This document shows positions 36,463-47,000 of a stretch of 64,000 bases of DNA, in pieces. The stretch lies in NCBI RefSeq assembly GCF_000214595.1, contig NZ_AFIG01000001.1:1096382-1160381 (forward strand), read 5' to 3'. How positions within the stretch are numbered: position 1 is the stretch's first letter; the number at the start of each line of letters is the position of its first letter. The DNA is from Methylophaga thalassica MP. Its GTDB lineage: Bacteria; Pseudomonadota; Gammaproteobacteria; Nitrosococcales; Methylophagaceae. Position numbers and translations under genes: made by a program. The notes under the pieces were generated by a model. It ran no database searches. It was not told the origin of the DNA and saw only the letters and a list, made by a program, of their open reading frames with translations.

Positions 36463-37506
36463 ATGACAGCACTTGCAGACGCTATTAAAAAAATCGCCAC
36501 CGGACCTCATCTCAGTAAAGACCTGACTGAGCAAGAAGCGTTTGATGTAATGATGGAGATTTTGTCAGGCAATGCAGATCCTGTTAGAGCCGCGATATTC
36601 TTCATTGCCATGCGAATGAAGCGTGAGACCAATGAAGAAAACTTAGGTATTCTCAGAGCATGCCAGTCAATAACTATGTGCCAGTCGGTGGATGTCGACC
36701 AATTATTTATTTTTTCTGACCCGTTTAATGGCTTTAATCGTCATTGCCCAATGACTGCATTTTTGCCTGCTGTTTTGGCTGCCTGTGGGTTACCGTCAAT
36801 GTCTCAGGGTGTGTTTGAGATGGGTCCTAAATTTGGTGTTACACATGCTCAGGTCTTATCACTGGCTAGCTACAATATTGAAAAATCGACGGCCGAGGCG
36901 GCTGACGCCGTGATGAATAATCAGATTGGCTGGTCCTATTTAGATCAGGCTCAGGCAAGTCCTGCCTTATTTGCATTACAAACACTACGCACGCAAATGA
37001 TTAAACGTCCGAGTCTGGCGACATTAGAAAAAATGATTATGCCCTTAAAAGCAAAAAAACAGACACATTTGGGTATTGGTTTTGTGCATAAAGAATATCC
37101 GAACATTCTGGGCTGGTTAGCTGAGGCATTTGGTTATAATTCCGCTTTTATCGCCAGAGGCCTTGAGGGTGGTTTAGTACCGACATTACGTGAGCCGTCA
37201 AATAATCATCGTTTGTTAAACGGTAAATTACAGGCTTGCACACTGGATCCTGAAGAGTTTGGTATTGAACAAGATACCCGAGGTGTTAAAACGGATGATG
37301 ATGTCACTGCCCAACGCACACTGGATGAAGGTCAGCAAGCTTTATCAGGCGTAAAAGGCCCTGCATACGATAGTCTTGTCTATGGCGCTGCCATCATACT
37401 TTGGCATTGTGGCGTCATGGTGTCTCAGCGTGAAGCCGCAGATTATGTCAGGAGCATTATTGATAATGGTAAAGCGAAAATGCACTTTGAAGCAGGTCTC
37501 GGCTAA
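36463..37506 (+). CDS. ybiB: YbiB/TrpD2-family protein
   Basis: A 347-residue member of the anthranilate phosphoribosyltransferase-like family. The N-terminal helical domain (DLTEQEAFDVMMEILSGNAD) and the alpha/beta part resemble TrpD, but the glycine-rich PRPP loop of TrpD is replaced (SDPFNGFNRHCPMTAFLPAV), as in TrpD2 proteins. E. coli YbiB lacks TrpD activity and binds nucleic acid; it is under LexA control there. AGGA lies six bases before ATG 36463, immediately after the ligA stop. Residing behind ligA fits a nucleic-acid role, but that is inference. Confidence 0.88.
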   Translation: MTALADAIKKIATGPHLSKDLTEQEAFDVMMEILSGNADPVRAAIFFIAMRMKRETNEENLGILRACQSITMCQSVDVDQLFIFSDPFNGFNRHCPMTAFLPAVLAACGLPSMSQGVFEMGPKFGVTHAQVLSLASYNIEKSTAEAADAVMNNQIGWSYLDQAQASPALFALQTLRTQMIKRPSLATLEKMIMPLKAKKQTHLGIGFVHKEYPNILGWLAEAFGYNSAFIARGLEGGLVPTLREPSNNHRLLNGKLQACTLDPEEFGIEQDTRGVKTDDDVTAQRTLDEGQQALSGVKGPAYDSLVYGAAIILWHCGVMVSQREAADYVRSIIDNGKAKMHFEAGLG

Positions 37507-37922
37507 TGGTTTTTCAGCGCACATTAACATTTAAAAGTCCCGGACGAGGTACCACTAATATCACCCCTGATATACAAGAACTTGTTGCAGAGTCTGGTGT
37601 GTCTACAGGTACTTGTCATGTCTTTGTTCAACACACCAGTGCTTCATTAATGCTCTGTGAAAACGCTGATCCAGATGTGCGTCACGATCTTGAAACCTTT
37701 ATGCAGCATTTGGTGCCAGATGGCGATCCGATGTTCAGGCATCAGGATGAGGGACCGGATGATATGAGTGCCCATATTCGTACGGTTTTAACCAATCCAG
37801 ATCTAACTGTTCCGATAAGTGGGGCACAGTGTGATTTAGGCATTTGGCAAGGAATTTATTTGTGGGAACATCGTACCCATCAACAACGCCGTCGCATTAT
37901 TGTGACGATAATAGGTGAATAA
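37506..37922 (+). CDS. yjbQ: YjbQ family (UPF0047) protein
   Basis: A 138-residue protein with the UPF0047 fold. Conserved elements are VFVQHTSASLMLCENADPDV, RHQDEGPDDMSAHIRTVL and a final WQGIYLWEHR. The histidines in these motifs line a pocket; YjbQ proteins have been linked to a weak thiamine-phosphate synthase activity, but the natural role is unsettled. The ATG overlaps the ybiB stop by one base (TAATG), so translation is probably coupled. Confidence 0.93.
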   Translation: MVFQRTLTFKSPGRGTTNITPDIQELVAESGVSTGTCHVFVQHTSASLMLCENADPDVRHDLETFMQHLVPDGDPMFRHQDEGPDDMSAHIRTVLTNPDLTVPISGAQCDLGIWQGIYLWEHRTHQQRRRIIVTIIGE

Positions 37923-37927
37923 CATTT

Positions 37928-38452
37928 ATGTCAGAGTTTGAATATGATCAGGATGCAGAGTGGCCAGCTGATTGGGAATTTGAAAAAAGTAAAACACAGG
38001 TAAAACAAGAGCTTAATGCGTTAAAAGATCTTGGTCGTTCATTAATAGAGCTGTCAGCTAAAGATTTGCAAAAATTAGACTTATCTGAAGATCTTTATGA
38101 TGCAATTATCAGCGCACAATCAATGAGTAAAGGTGCTTTGAAACGTCAGGTTGGGTATATCGGTGGTCTGATAGCTGATAGCGACCATGAAGCGATAAGC
38201 CAGAAGTTACAGCAGTTAAAACAGCCGCATCAGGGCCAGGTAAAACAGTTTCATCAAATCGAGCAATGGCGAGATAGATTGCTGGCAGGTGAAAATGAGG
38301 TCTATGCTGAATTAATCGCTGAGTTTGATGACTTTGATGTTCAGCATGTCAGACAGCTGGTCAGAAATGCACAACGTGAAGCGAAACAAGAAAAACCACC
38401 GAAGTCAGCACGACAATTATTCCAGTACTTACAATCACAGCAACAAGCTTAA
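37928..38452 (+). CDS. darP: ribosome biogenesis factor DarP (YjgA)
   Basis: A 174-residue, mostly helical, highly charged protein of the YjgA/DUF615 family: KSKTQVKQELNALKDLGRSL, KGALKRQVGYIGGLIAD, QIEQWRDRLLAGENEVYAEL and ARQLFQYLQ. DarP associates with the 50S ribosomal precursor and promotes peptidyl transferase centre maturation. It starts six bases after yjbQ and ends overlapping the convergent sensor kinase gene by four bases. Confidence 0.95.
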   Translation: MSEFEYDQDAEWPADWEFEKSKTQVKQELNALKDLGRSLIELSAKDLQKLDLSEDLYDAIISAQSMSKGALKRQVGYIGGLIADSDHEAISQKLQQLKQPHQGQVKQFHQIEQWRDRLLAGENEVYAELIAEFDDFDVQHVRQLVRNAQREAKQEKPPKSARQLFQYLQSQQQA

Positions 38453-39801
38453 ATTCGGGGTAATTCCACAATAAAACTTGCGCCACCTAAACGGCCCCGT
38501 TCAAGGTGGATATTACCTTCGTAAGCCATAATAATATCGCTGACGATGGCAAGGCCGATACCTTGCCCCTCTGCTTGGGTATCAATGCGGTGTCCGCGTT
38601 TGATAATGTAGCTTTCAGCACGTGTCGGAATACCAGCACCATCATCTTCTACACGGATTTTGACCATATTTCCTGAGCTTGTGGCAATAACATGCACCTG
38701 ATGTTTGCAATATTTGTATGCATTTTCCAGCAAATTGCCCAAAAGCTCATACATATCACCTTCATCAGCATGAATATAGGCATCACGCTCAATCTCACAT
38801 TGATGACGTATAGCCTTGTTTTTATAGACTTTGTCTAAACTTCCGATAATTTTATGGATAATCTCACCGAGTGATACAGGGGCGAGTAAACTACTTTTAC
38901 CTTCGGTAGAGGCACGTTGAAGTTGGTAATCGACAAGGGTACTTATCCTGTCCAGTTGTTCATACCCCGTGCTTTTAAGACTCTGCAAATCATGATTATT
39001 GGCCAGTTCACCACGAAAAACGGAAAGAGGCGTTTTAAGACTGTGTGCCAAATCAGCAAGAGAATTTTTGTAGCGTTGACGACGTGATTGTTCGTGATCT
39101 AAAAGCGCGTTGATATTGTTGGTGAGTTGTTTCAGCTCACGTGGATATTCATCATTTAAACGATGATGTTCACCGGTTTCAATTGCATGTAGATCCTTAG
39201 CAACATCGTGTAATGGCCGTAAGCTCCACTTCAATATCAACCATTGTGCAAGTAATAGCATGAGACCTGTACCGCCTAACCAGTACCATAAACTACGTTG
39301 GAAACTGGCTGTTGTCTCCTTTATCGTCGACATGTCTTCAGCCACATTAATCGTGTAGTCCAGTTCTTTACCTGTCTCGGTTTCCCAGACAATACCAAAG
39401 GCCAGATTTTGCAATTTCATGCCTCCGTCAACATCTACCACCGTGTAATGTTCATTGGATGGTCCGGGTTGAAAGGGTAAAGACAAGAAATGGCCAATGG
39501 CGGACGGGGATTGCCAGACAATTTTCCCATTACTGGTTATTTGTGCATACAAGCCGGAATTAGGAATAGAAAATTTAGGTTCTGCCAGATCGTGAGTCAT
39601 TTTTAACTCACCTTTATCATTAATTTCTGCTGCGGTAAGTAGCGTGTAAACGTAGTTCTTTAAACGTTTCTTCTGTTCCAGCTCCGCGCTGCTTTTAAAT
39701 GCATTATTAAGACTGATCGCAGATAGTCCAAGAAACGCAGTTAAAACAAGACTGACAGCAACAAGAACCCGGTTGGATAAAGAAAAATTAATGACTTTCA
39801 C
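38449..39801 (-). CDS. PhoQ-like sensor histidine kinase
   Basis: About 450 residues. Membrane helices at about 10-30 and 165-185 flank a periplasmic sensor of about 130 residues. Then come a HAMP-like linker, the dimerisation box LADLAHSLKTPLSVFRGEL with the phospho-accepting His, and the ATPase domain with NLLENAYKYC (N box), VEDDGAGIP (G1) and GQGIGLAIV (G2). Sequence flavour is that of PhoQ-type kinases. The GTG at 39801 overlaps the response regulator gene by 14 bases. It is expected to phosphorylate that regulator. The signal is not known; PhoQ senses divalent cations and peptides. Confidence 0.92.
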   Translation of the reverse strand: MKVINFSLSNRVLVAVSLVLTAFLGLSAISLNNAFKSSAELEQKKRLKNYVYTLLTAAEINDKGELKMTHDLAEPKFSIPNSGLYAQITSNGKIVWQSPSAIGHFLSLPFQPGPSNEHYTVVDVDGGMKLQNLAFGIVWETETGKELDYTINVAEDMSTIKETTASFQRSLWYWLGGTGLMLLLAQWLILKWSLRPLHDVAKDLHAIETGEHHRLNDEYPRELKQLTNNINALLDHEQSRRQRYKNSLADLAHSLKTPLSVFRGELANNHDLQSLKSTGYEQLDRISTLVDYQLQRASTEGKSSLLAPVSLGEIIHKIIGSLDKVYKNKAIRHQCEIERDAYIHADEGDMYELLGNLLENAYKYCKHQVHVIATSSGNMVKIRVEDDGAGIPTRAESYIIKRGHRIDTQAEGQGIGLAIVSDIIMAYEGNIHLERGRLGGASFIVELPRI

Positions 39802-40471
39802 GGGGCAGGTTAAGCCTGTAACCACGACCACGTAGTGTCTCTATCGGATTTAGCTGTTTGTCTGGATCCAGTTTACTACGTAAGCGTTTTACAAATACCT
39901 CAATGACATTACTGTCACGATCCTGATCCTGTTCATAGATGTGGTCGGTCAGTTCTGTTTTTGAAATCACTTCACCGGCGTGCAGTAATAAATAATGAAG
40001 CAGGCGGTATTCATAAGCCGTTAATTCAACAAGTTCGTCATGTTTAGTGACTTCTTGTGTGGCCGGATTCAGTGTAATCGGGCCACAACTTAGTGTTGGG
40101 TTTGACCAGCCGGAAGCTCGACGACTAAGCGCATTGATTCGTGCAATCAACTCTTCAAAATGAAAGGGTTTCACAAGGTAGTCATCTGCGCCAGATTCAA
40201 GCCCTTCCACTTTGTCCTGCCAACGACTACGGGCGGTTAATATCAGGATAGGGTAATCAAAACCTTGTTTACGCAAGGATTGAATAAGTTCAATACCTGA
40301 AAGTTTAGGCAATCCTAAATCGATAATGGCGACATCATAAGGATATTCAGAGCCCATAAACAGACCTTCATCACCATCAGCTACTGCATCGACAGTAAGA
40401 TTATGCTGCTTTAATTGTTGGGTAATTTGTTCGCGAAGATGCTTTTCATCTTCCACTAATAGTACGCGCAT
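39788..40471 (-). CDS. OmpR/PhoP-family response regulator
   Basis: A 227-residue two-domain regulator. The receiver has the acidic pair in LLVEDEKHLR, the phosphorylated Asp in DVAIIDLGLPKLSG, T in ILTARSRW and K in YLVKPFHFEEL. The C-terminal winged helix has ELTAYEYRLLHYLLLHAGEV and VFVKRLRSKL, then LRGRGYRL. GAGG precedes the ATG. It is six bases after a PepSY gene and overlaps the kinase gene, so PepSY, regulator and kinase are one operon in the PhoP-PhoQ style. Confidence 0.95.
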   Translation of the reverse strand: MRVLLVEDEKHLREQITQQLKQHNLTVDAVADGDEGLFMGSEYPYDVAIIDLGLPKLSGIELIQSLRKQGFDYPILILTARSRWQDKVEGLESGADDYLVKPFHFEELIARINALSRRASGWSNPTLSCGPITLNPATQEVTKHDELVELTAYEYRLLHYLLLHAGEVISKTELTDHIYEQDQDRDSNVIEVFVKRLRSKLDPDKQLNPIETLRGRGYRLNLPRESH

Positions 40472-40477
40472 GCAACC

Positions 40478-40768
40478 TCATGGAACGGAGTGGCCAGAGT
40501 CACGATCAAAGCGATGTATTTTCACTTTACCGTCGTTATGCAGCACTTTAACACGAAAAATAATTTTATTGCCGTAGTGTTCTTCGTCTACAGAAAGTAC
40601 TTTTCCGCCAGTCTCCACTTTAGCCAGTTCTGCTGCAGTGTGGTCCGATAGTGGTAACGTTATTTCATTTATATTATTACCTGGTTCTTGTTCGTAGGGG
40701 AGGTGGTCATCTGCCCAGGCAGGTAGGCATAAACTGGCAACGAATAGCAGTAACATGACTTTATACAT
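40478..40768 (-). CDS. PepSY-domain periplasmic protein
   Basis: A 96-residue exported protein: signal peptide VMLLLFVASLCLPAWA, then a single PepSY-like domain (AAELAKVETGGKVLSVDEEH, IIFRVKVLHNDGKVKIHRFD). Small PepSY proteins are commonly encoded just before PhoPQ-like two-component genes, as here, and are thought to modulate periplasmic signalling or proteolysis. Six bases separate it from the response regulator start. Confidence 0.88.
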   Translation of the reverse strand: MYKVMLLLFVASLCLPAWADDHLPYEQEPGNNINEITLPLSDHTAAELAKVETGGKVLSVDEEHYGNKIIFRVKVLHNDGKVKIHRFDRDSGHSVP

Positions 40769-40846
40769 GGCTGTGCCTTACTATCTCTATGATATTTGAA
40801 TATAGCGGGTTCAGCGGGCTGAAATGTCCTTTTTTAAATACTTGCA

Positions 40847-41320
40847 TTAGTCGATTAACTCGGGTGTAACGGCTCCTAGAGCACCATCTGCTCTGGCTCG
40901 CAGGTAGCTATAAATTCTGTCTCTGTTTTTCATTACATTATCATTTGACTGCCAGGCTGGCATTTCGCCCATACGGCCTTTTTTCCCTCTGGCAACGATC
41001 TTAAAGAAATCATCACGATCCGTGTTTTTTAATGTATTGGTAAGGTCACTGGCTGCGAGCCCTTGACCAAAAGTGCCATGACAACGAGCGCACCATGTTC
41101 TGTATACCTTGTAACCGATAAACGTATCTGAATCTACTTTATTATTTTGTTTGACTGTATAAGGTCTTCCATCGGCAAGCACTGGCAACGGGATAAAAAG
41201 TGCAGAAGTAAATGAGCATATAACAGCGACCGATGCCATGATATATCTTAGGCTAAACTTCATTGTCAGCACTGCTAGAGAGGTTCGTCTAACCTGAAGG
41301 TTGATTATTTTTCTTTGCAT
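40847..41320 (-). CDS. c-type cytochrome, methanol metabolism-related type
   Basis: About 157 residues: an exported monohaem cytochrome with GYKVYRTWCARCHG (haem site CARCH), GEMPAW with the probable axial Met, and a C-terminal IYSYLRARADGALGAVTPEL. The last motif matches the group of small cytochromes annotated as methanol metabolism-related, which act near PQQ alcohol dehydrogenases. It likely passes electrons in the periplasm. GAGAGAG supports the start at 41320, giving a long n-region before the signal helix; an inner ATG at 41263 is an alternative. It is 78 bases upstream of the PepSY gene on the same strand. No dehydrogenase gene is in the window. Confidence 0.82.
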   Translation of the reverse strand: MQRKIINLQVRRTSLAVLTMKFSLRYIMASVAVICSFTSALFIPLPVLADGRPYTVKQNNKVDSDTFIGYKVYRTWCARCHGTFGQGLAASDLTNTLKNTDRDDFFKIVARGKKGRMGEMPAWQSNDNVMKNRDRIYSYLRARADGALGAVTPELID

Positions 41321-41730
41321 ATTTCTCTCTCAATTCATTATATGCTAAGCATCAGCACCAATATGATCCACTAAGCTTTACTTGCATGCCATGATTTAGG
41401 TCATTTTTAATTATATTGATGTTTTATAATGCCCTAACGGCAATGCTTTGAAACAGAATTAATGTCATTAATAGTCAAAATTTAATTCATTTACTGAGAT
41501 TAATATTAATGAAGTAGCCGTTTTACTAAGCGCTGATTCTTCCTATCTATTTAATAGATAAACCATAGCAAAGTGAAACTGAACTACTCCTGAATGAATT
41601 GTCTAATCTCAGATATCAATTTTTCGTATTCTCGTGAACTATCTCACAGGCATATCTCATAAAGTGTGTTTTACTGTGCCGTCGTGTGATGTAGTTCAAA
41701 TATTTAAATAACTTTTAAAACTCAGGAATC
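41321..41730. other. 410-base intergenic region, no gene seen
   Basis: Strongly AT-rich divergent promoter region between the cytochrome and the GGDEF-EAL gene. A perfect TATAAT occurs near 41425 on the plus strand but without a good -35 at the right distance. No coding frame or stable hairpin stands out. Confidence 0.5.
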
Positions 41731-44073
41731 GTGTTGAAAACGGTTAGTCAAAGTGATGTAGAACCTGGCGTTCAGCAATTTGAGATAAACAAAATGCGTA
41801 TAGGCATTTTGTTACAGCAAGGTGTTATCGCTTGCATAACAAATATTGTTATTCTGCTATTAACCCTTATCGCACTGTATTCTTACAATGACTTAAAGTT
41901 ATTGCATCTATGGGGCGCAACTATCTTTCTGACTATTGTGCTTCGATTTTTGATAGTCAAATATCTCAACGTGTATTTTTCTCAACATCCTGATGATCCC
42001 AGCGTTGTTTCACGTTGTGAAAAAATCTATGCCGCTGGTGTATTTCTATCTGGTCTGGCTTGGGGCAGTCTGGGTTTTGCGTTTGATGCTGAGACGCAAT
42101 TCAATCATCAGCTGATTATTCCACTCGTGGTTGCTGGGCTATGCTCAGGTGCCATTTATTCGATGTTGAGCAGCTTTATAAGCTTTATTTCTTATGTTTA
42201 TCCAATGCTTATTTCCGTTATCCTGGCGATGTTCTATGTCGATCTTAAGGTTGAAGCACTGACACTTGTCACATATATGATTGCCTGCACGATGCTATTC
42301 AGAAACCTGCATGAGAGAGTCACCGAAAGTTTGCGATTACGTCAGGAAAACCGGCACTTGGTGCGTCATTTAACGAGTGTCAATGCGTCACAAACAAAGT
42401 TAGTTGAAACATTACAAAAGAAAGAGATTTTTCTGACACAAACCTTCGAAAATGCTGGTTTTCCCATCTTTTTAATGACGGCAGACATGGTCATATTAGA
42501 TGCAAACAAAGCCGGATGTAAGCTATTCGGTTACAGTAAGACAGAATTCAAAGGCATGAATATGTTATTGCTATTGCATGAAGATGAATGCGGTGAAGCG
42601 AGTCGCGACTTTTATAGACTTATTGATGGTGATTTGCAGCAATATCAGATTACAAGAAAATGCTTGAGTCGCGATAAACGACCTCTGTGGTTAACAGGGA
42701 CAGTTTCTGCGGTTAGAAATACGAATAACAAAGTCGATTATTTTGTCATTCACGCACAAGATATTACAGAGCAAAAGTCACTTTCGGAAGATCTTCAACA
42801 TCTCACTTTACATGATACGCTGACCGGGCTCCCTAACCGTTTTGCTATAGAAAAACACTTGCAGTTATTACTTCAGGAAACCGCTGCGCCAAACCATGTC
42901 TTTTGTTATATCGATGTGGATCAGTTTAAGGTCATCAATGATACCTGCGGCCATAAAGCAGGGGATAAACTACTTACTCAGATAGCAAACATTATCAAGT
43001 GTGAGCTACAACCATCGGATATTCTGGCCAGATTAAGTGGTGACGAGTTTGCTGCTGTATTAATTGATACTACTTCTGAGCAGGCTAAAGAAAAACTCAA
43101 CCGTGTGATGGAGAAGATCAGACGTTTCGAGTTTATTGATAATGATTTACTGTTTACCTCGTCTATCAGTGTTGGCATGGTCAATATCAGACCAGAAAGT
43201 ACGATGACTGAGATTTTTAAACAGGCGGACAATGCCTGTTACGCAGCAAAAGAATCAGGCAGGGATCGACTGCATGTGTTTAGTGACAGCGATGAAGAAC
43301 TTGTACAGCGCAGTGGCGAAATGCGTTGGGTATCTAGAATTCAGCAAGCACTGAGTAATAACAAACTGGTTTTGTTCAGCCAGCCTATTGTGGCTACACA
43401 TAAGAAAAACAGTACGAAACCGCATTGTGAACTACTGATAAGAATGTTGGATGAAGATGGCACAATTATTCCTCCAGGTCATTTTCTGCCCGCAGCAGAG
43501 CGGTATAACCTTGCTGCTTCTATTGATATGTGGACAGTTAGCCATGTGTTGTCACGTCTGGAAGAGGCGAGAAAAGCCGGGCGTGATATCAGTGGTGTAT
43601 ATGGGATCAATTTATCCGGTCAATCGCTTGGGGATACCCGATTTTACGACAAAATCATCAAGCTAATTATTTCCGCTGATTTAGTTGATTCAGGTGCCGT
43701 TATTTGTTTCGAAATTACTGAAACAGCAGCCATCTCGAATATGCATAGCGCGCTTTACTTTATTAATGAGCTGAGAAAAGTCGGCTGCTTATTTGCATTG
43801 GATGATTTTGGTAGTGGTCTGTCTTCATTTGCTTATTTGAAACAACTGCCGATTGACTTTCTCAAGATTGACGGAATGTTTGTCAAAGACTGTGTGGAAA
43901 ATTCAGTGAACCTTGAAATTGTTAACTCTATCAATGGCATCGGTCAGGTGTTGGGACTCAAAACCGTGGCTGAGTTTGTTGAAGATGATGTGACACTAAT
44001 CAGCTTACAACATATAGGCGTTGATTTTGTGCAAGGATATAACATTGGTCGCCCTGAAGCCTGGGTGGTTTAG
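41731..44073 (+). CDS. membrane GGDEF-EAL protein with PAS domain
   Basis: A 780-residue protein: about six membrane helices in the first 190 residues (a MASE-like sensor), a coiled coil, a PAS domain (about 230-350), GGDEF (about 355-515) and EAL (about 530-775). The GGDEF active site reads SGDEF and lacks the RxxD inhibitory site (QPSD instead), so cyclase activity is doubtful though possible. The EAL set is intact: ELLIR, GINLSGQSL, FEITET, DDFGSG, LKIDG, AEFVED and FVQGYNIGRP. It is more likely a phosphodiesterase. Start is GTG 41731 or TTG 41734, after CAGGAATC. Convergent with hrpA. Confidence 0.92.
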   Translation: MLKTVSQSDVEPGVQQFEINKMRIGILLQQGVIACITNIVILLLTLIALYSYNDLKLLHLWGATIFLTIVLRFLIVKYLNVYFSQHPDDPSVVSRCEKIYAAGVFLSGLAWGSLGFAFDAETQFNHQLIIPLVVAGLCSGAIYSMLSSFISFISYVYPMLISVILAMFYVDLKVEALTLVTYMIACTMLFRNLHERVTESLRLRQENRHLVRHLTSVNASQTKLVETLQKKEIFLTQTFENAGFPIFLMTADMVILDANKAGCKLFGYSKTEFKGMNMLLLLHEDECGEASRDFYRLIDGDLQQYQITRKCLSRDKRPLWLTGTVSAVRNTNNKVDYFVIHAQDITEQKSLSEDLQHLTLHDTLTGLPNRFAIEKHLQLLLQETAAPNHVFCYIDVDQFKVINDTCGHKAGDKLLTQIANIIKCELQPSDILARLSGDEFAAVLIDTTSEQAKEKLNRVMEKIRRFEFIDNDLLFTSSISVGMVNIRPESTMTEIFKQADNACYAAKESGRDRLHVFSDSDEELVQRSGEMRWVSRIQQALSNNKLVLFSQPIVATHKKNSTKPHCELLIRMLDEDGTIIPPGHFLPAAERYNLAASIDMWTVSHVLSRLEEARKAGRDISGVYGINLSGQSLGDTRFYDKIIKLIISADLVDSGAVICFEITETAAISNMHSALYFINELRKVGCLFALDDFGSGLSSFAYLKQLPIDFLKIDGMFVKDCVENSVNLEIVNSINGIGQVLGLKTVAEFVEDDVTLISLQHIGVDFVQGYNIGRPEAWVV

Positions 44074-44080
44074 GCACACA

Positions 44081-47000
44081 TCAGCATTGTTGCCATTGTT
44101 TTTCCAAACGCTTAGCTGAAATGGGGTAGGCCGTTTTGAGTTCCTGAGCAAAGACGGAAATACGAAATTCCTCAAGCATCCAGCGGTACTCTTTAAAATC
44201 AGCCGTTTCGATTTTATTGACCTTATTAATAAACTTTTGCCAGTGTGGCATGACTTCTGCCATACGTTGTTTGTCTTTATTAGGATCTGTTAATAAACGA
44301 TCAAGTCTGATACCTGCTGCCTGGCAATACACTGGCAAACGTTTTAACGCCTCATCTGGCGTATCGTGAACAAAGCCTTGATAAATCAGAAAGCCCAGTT
44401 GTTGTTTTATATCGTTTACAGAATTGATAGCTGCCAGTGGAATATTGCCTGTTAAACGTTTGGCAATGGCATGATATTCGGCAAGCGGTTTGGCAATATT
44501 CTGAGCCAGTTTGGCAGCCAGGTTAATCAGATCACTTTTTCTTTCTGTGATGCGCTTTTCAAATGCTGTTTTATCAGTGATGGTGGGCTGATCAAGAATA
44601 AAACAGCGGTCAAACGCCACATGAATCAGATCGCTTTTCAGCTGCTCGCAAGGGCTAATATCTGTCTGCTTATTATCAGCGTAGGGTGAAGGCGGCACAT
44701 TGGCATAATGCAGGCACATCTGTTTGATGTCGGGCAGGTTTTTATGTAAATACTTAACGGCATCAGCCTGGTTCAGCATAAACAGACGACGCAGTCCATA
44801 ACGTGTTAGTTCTGCAGCCTGCGCTTTCGTATCCATCAAGGTTAAATCAACACAATCCCCTTTGTCGACCAGTGCGGGATAGGCTGTAACTTCTAAACCA
44901 TTCTGTTCCAGTGTGATTTGCTCTGGTAACGTATCAAATGACCATGACGTGAGTCCTCTCTTTTCATAGTCACTATCTGGAATTTGTCTGAAACTGGCTG
45001 CGGCTTCACGAGCCCAGTTTTCCTTCAGCTTATCCAGATCACGACTTTCATCGAGCAACTCTCCCTGATCATCCACCAGCTTAAAATTCATTTGTAGATA
45101 AAGCGGTAGTTCTTCTGTCCGCCAGTCTGACATATCAATTTCAACGCCAGTGAGTTTTCGTAATTGTTCACTCAGGGCAGGTAATAAAGCCCCAGATGTA
45201 CTCGACATGGCTTTTATGCATTGATCAGCATACTGGGGCACTGGAATAAAATGACGACGTAACGATTTCGGTAAAGCTTTAATCAGGAAAATGACTTTTT
45301 CGCGTAATAATCCCGGCACTAACCATTCATAACGTTCACTGCTGGTTTGATTCAGTAGTGATAATGGAATGGTTTGTGTTATGCCGTCTTCTGCTTTTCC
45401 CGGCTCAAAATGATACTCAAGCGGCAGCGGGACTCTGTTGATTAATATTTGATCCGGGAACTGGTCCGCAGTAACTTGCTCGGCCTGATGCTGCATAAGC
45501 ACTTCTTTGCTGAGCATCAATAAATTGGGATCTTTCTTTTCTGCCTGTTTCCGCCATTTCTCGAAACTGGCACCGTTAACAATGTTATCGGGTACTTTTT
45601 TTCGATAAAAATCAAACAACGTATCGTCATCGACCAGTACGTCACGGCGTCGCGATTTTTGTTCAAGCAGCTCAATTTCTTCAATCAGACGACGGTTATG
45701 CTGGAAAAACTTCGCCTGACAATGCCAGTCACTCTCTACAAGCGCCGAGCGAATAAAAATCTCATTGGCTACAGGCGGATCGATAGGGCCGTAATGAATA
45801 CGGCGACGGCTGACAATTGGCAGGCCATTGAGAGAGACTGATTCGAAAGCAACAACTTGGGCAGGCTTTTTCTCCCAGTGCGGATCTGAATATTGTCGTC
45901 TAACTAAGTCCCCAGCAATAGGTTCAATCCATTCCGGTTCTATTTTGGCCACAATCCTGGCGTAGAGCTTACCGGTTTCAACCAACTCAGCCGCCATAAT
46001 CCATTTTGGTCCTTTTTTATGTAAGGCTGAACCTGGGAATATTTGTAACTTTAAATTGCGACCACCGGTATATTCAAACTTATCGGTTTTTGTTGCCACA
46101 TGACTGAGCAAACCAGCAAGTAGAGCGCGATGGATACTGTCGTAACTCGCTTCTTGCTGGTTAAACTTGAGACCAAGCTCAGCGAGTTGAACATGTAACT
46201 GCTGATGAATGTCATGCCATTCACGTAACCTCAAAAATGATAGAAACTGCTCTTTGCAGTACTTTCTCAGCTTATTCTGGCTGAGATGTTTTTTCTTATC
46301 GTGATAATGATTCCATAGCTTAATAAAGGCAATAAAATCAGAACGTTCATCTTTATATTTAGAATGCGCCTCATCAGCCGCCTGCTGTTTATCCATCGGT
46401 CTTTCACGTGGATCCTGAATACTTAAAGCACTGGCAATAATCAGTACTTCGGTGAGACTGTTTTGCTCTGCACCAGCCAGTAACATTCTGGCAATTTTAG
46501 GATCAATCGGAAGTTTGGATAGCTGTCTACCCACCTCAGTAATATTGCGTTGTTTATCAACAGCACCGAGTTCATCTAACAGGCGGTAACCATCATTAAT
46601 CATTTTTTGTGGCGGTGGATTAATGAAGGGGAATTTCGCCGGATTACCTAATTTCAGGGCCGACATCTGTAAAATGACGGAGGCGAGGTTGGTCCTCAAC
46701 ACTTCAGGATCGGTAAAGGCCGGACGATTATTAAAATCATCTTCGTCATATAAACGAATACAAATACCCGCCGCAACTCGACCACAGCGACCTGAACGCT
46801 GATTAGCGCTGGACTGAGAAATTTTTTCTATTGGCAGTCGCTGCACTTTGTTACGCACACTATAGCGACTGATGCGGGCATTGCCCGGATCAACCACATA
46901 GCGTATGCCGGGCACGGTCAATGATGTTTCCGCGACATTGGTAGACAAAATAATGCGTCGTTGACCACCCGTTTTAAACACACGATTTTGCTCAGCGGCT

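Noticed and set aside
41420-41432. TATAAT as a promoter for the GGDEF-EAL gene
   Set aside because: No matching -35 at 16-18 bases, and it is about 300 bases from the start in AT-rich DNA.
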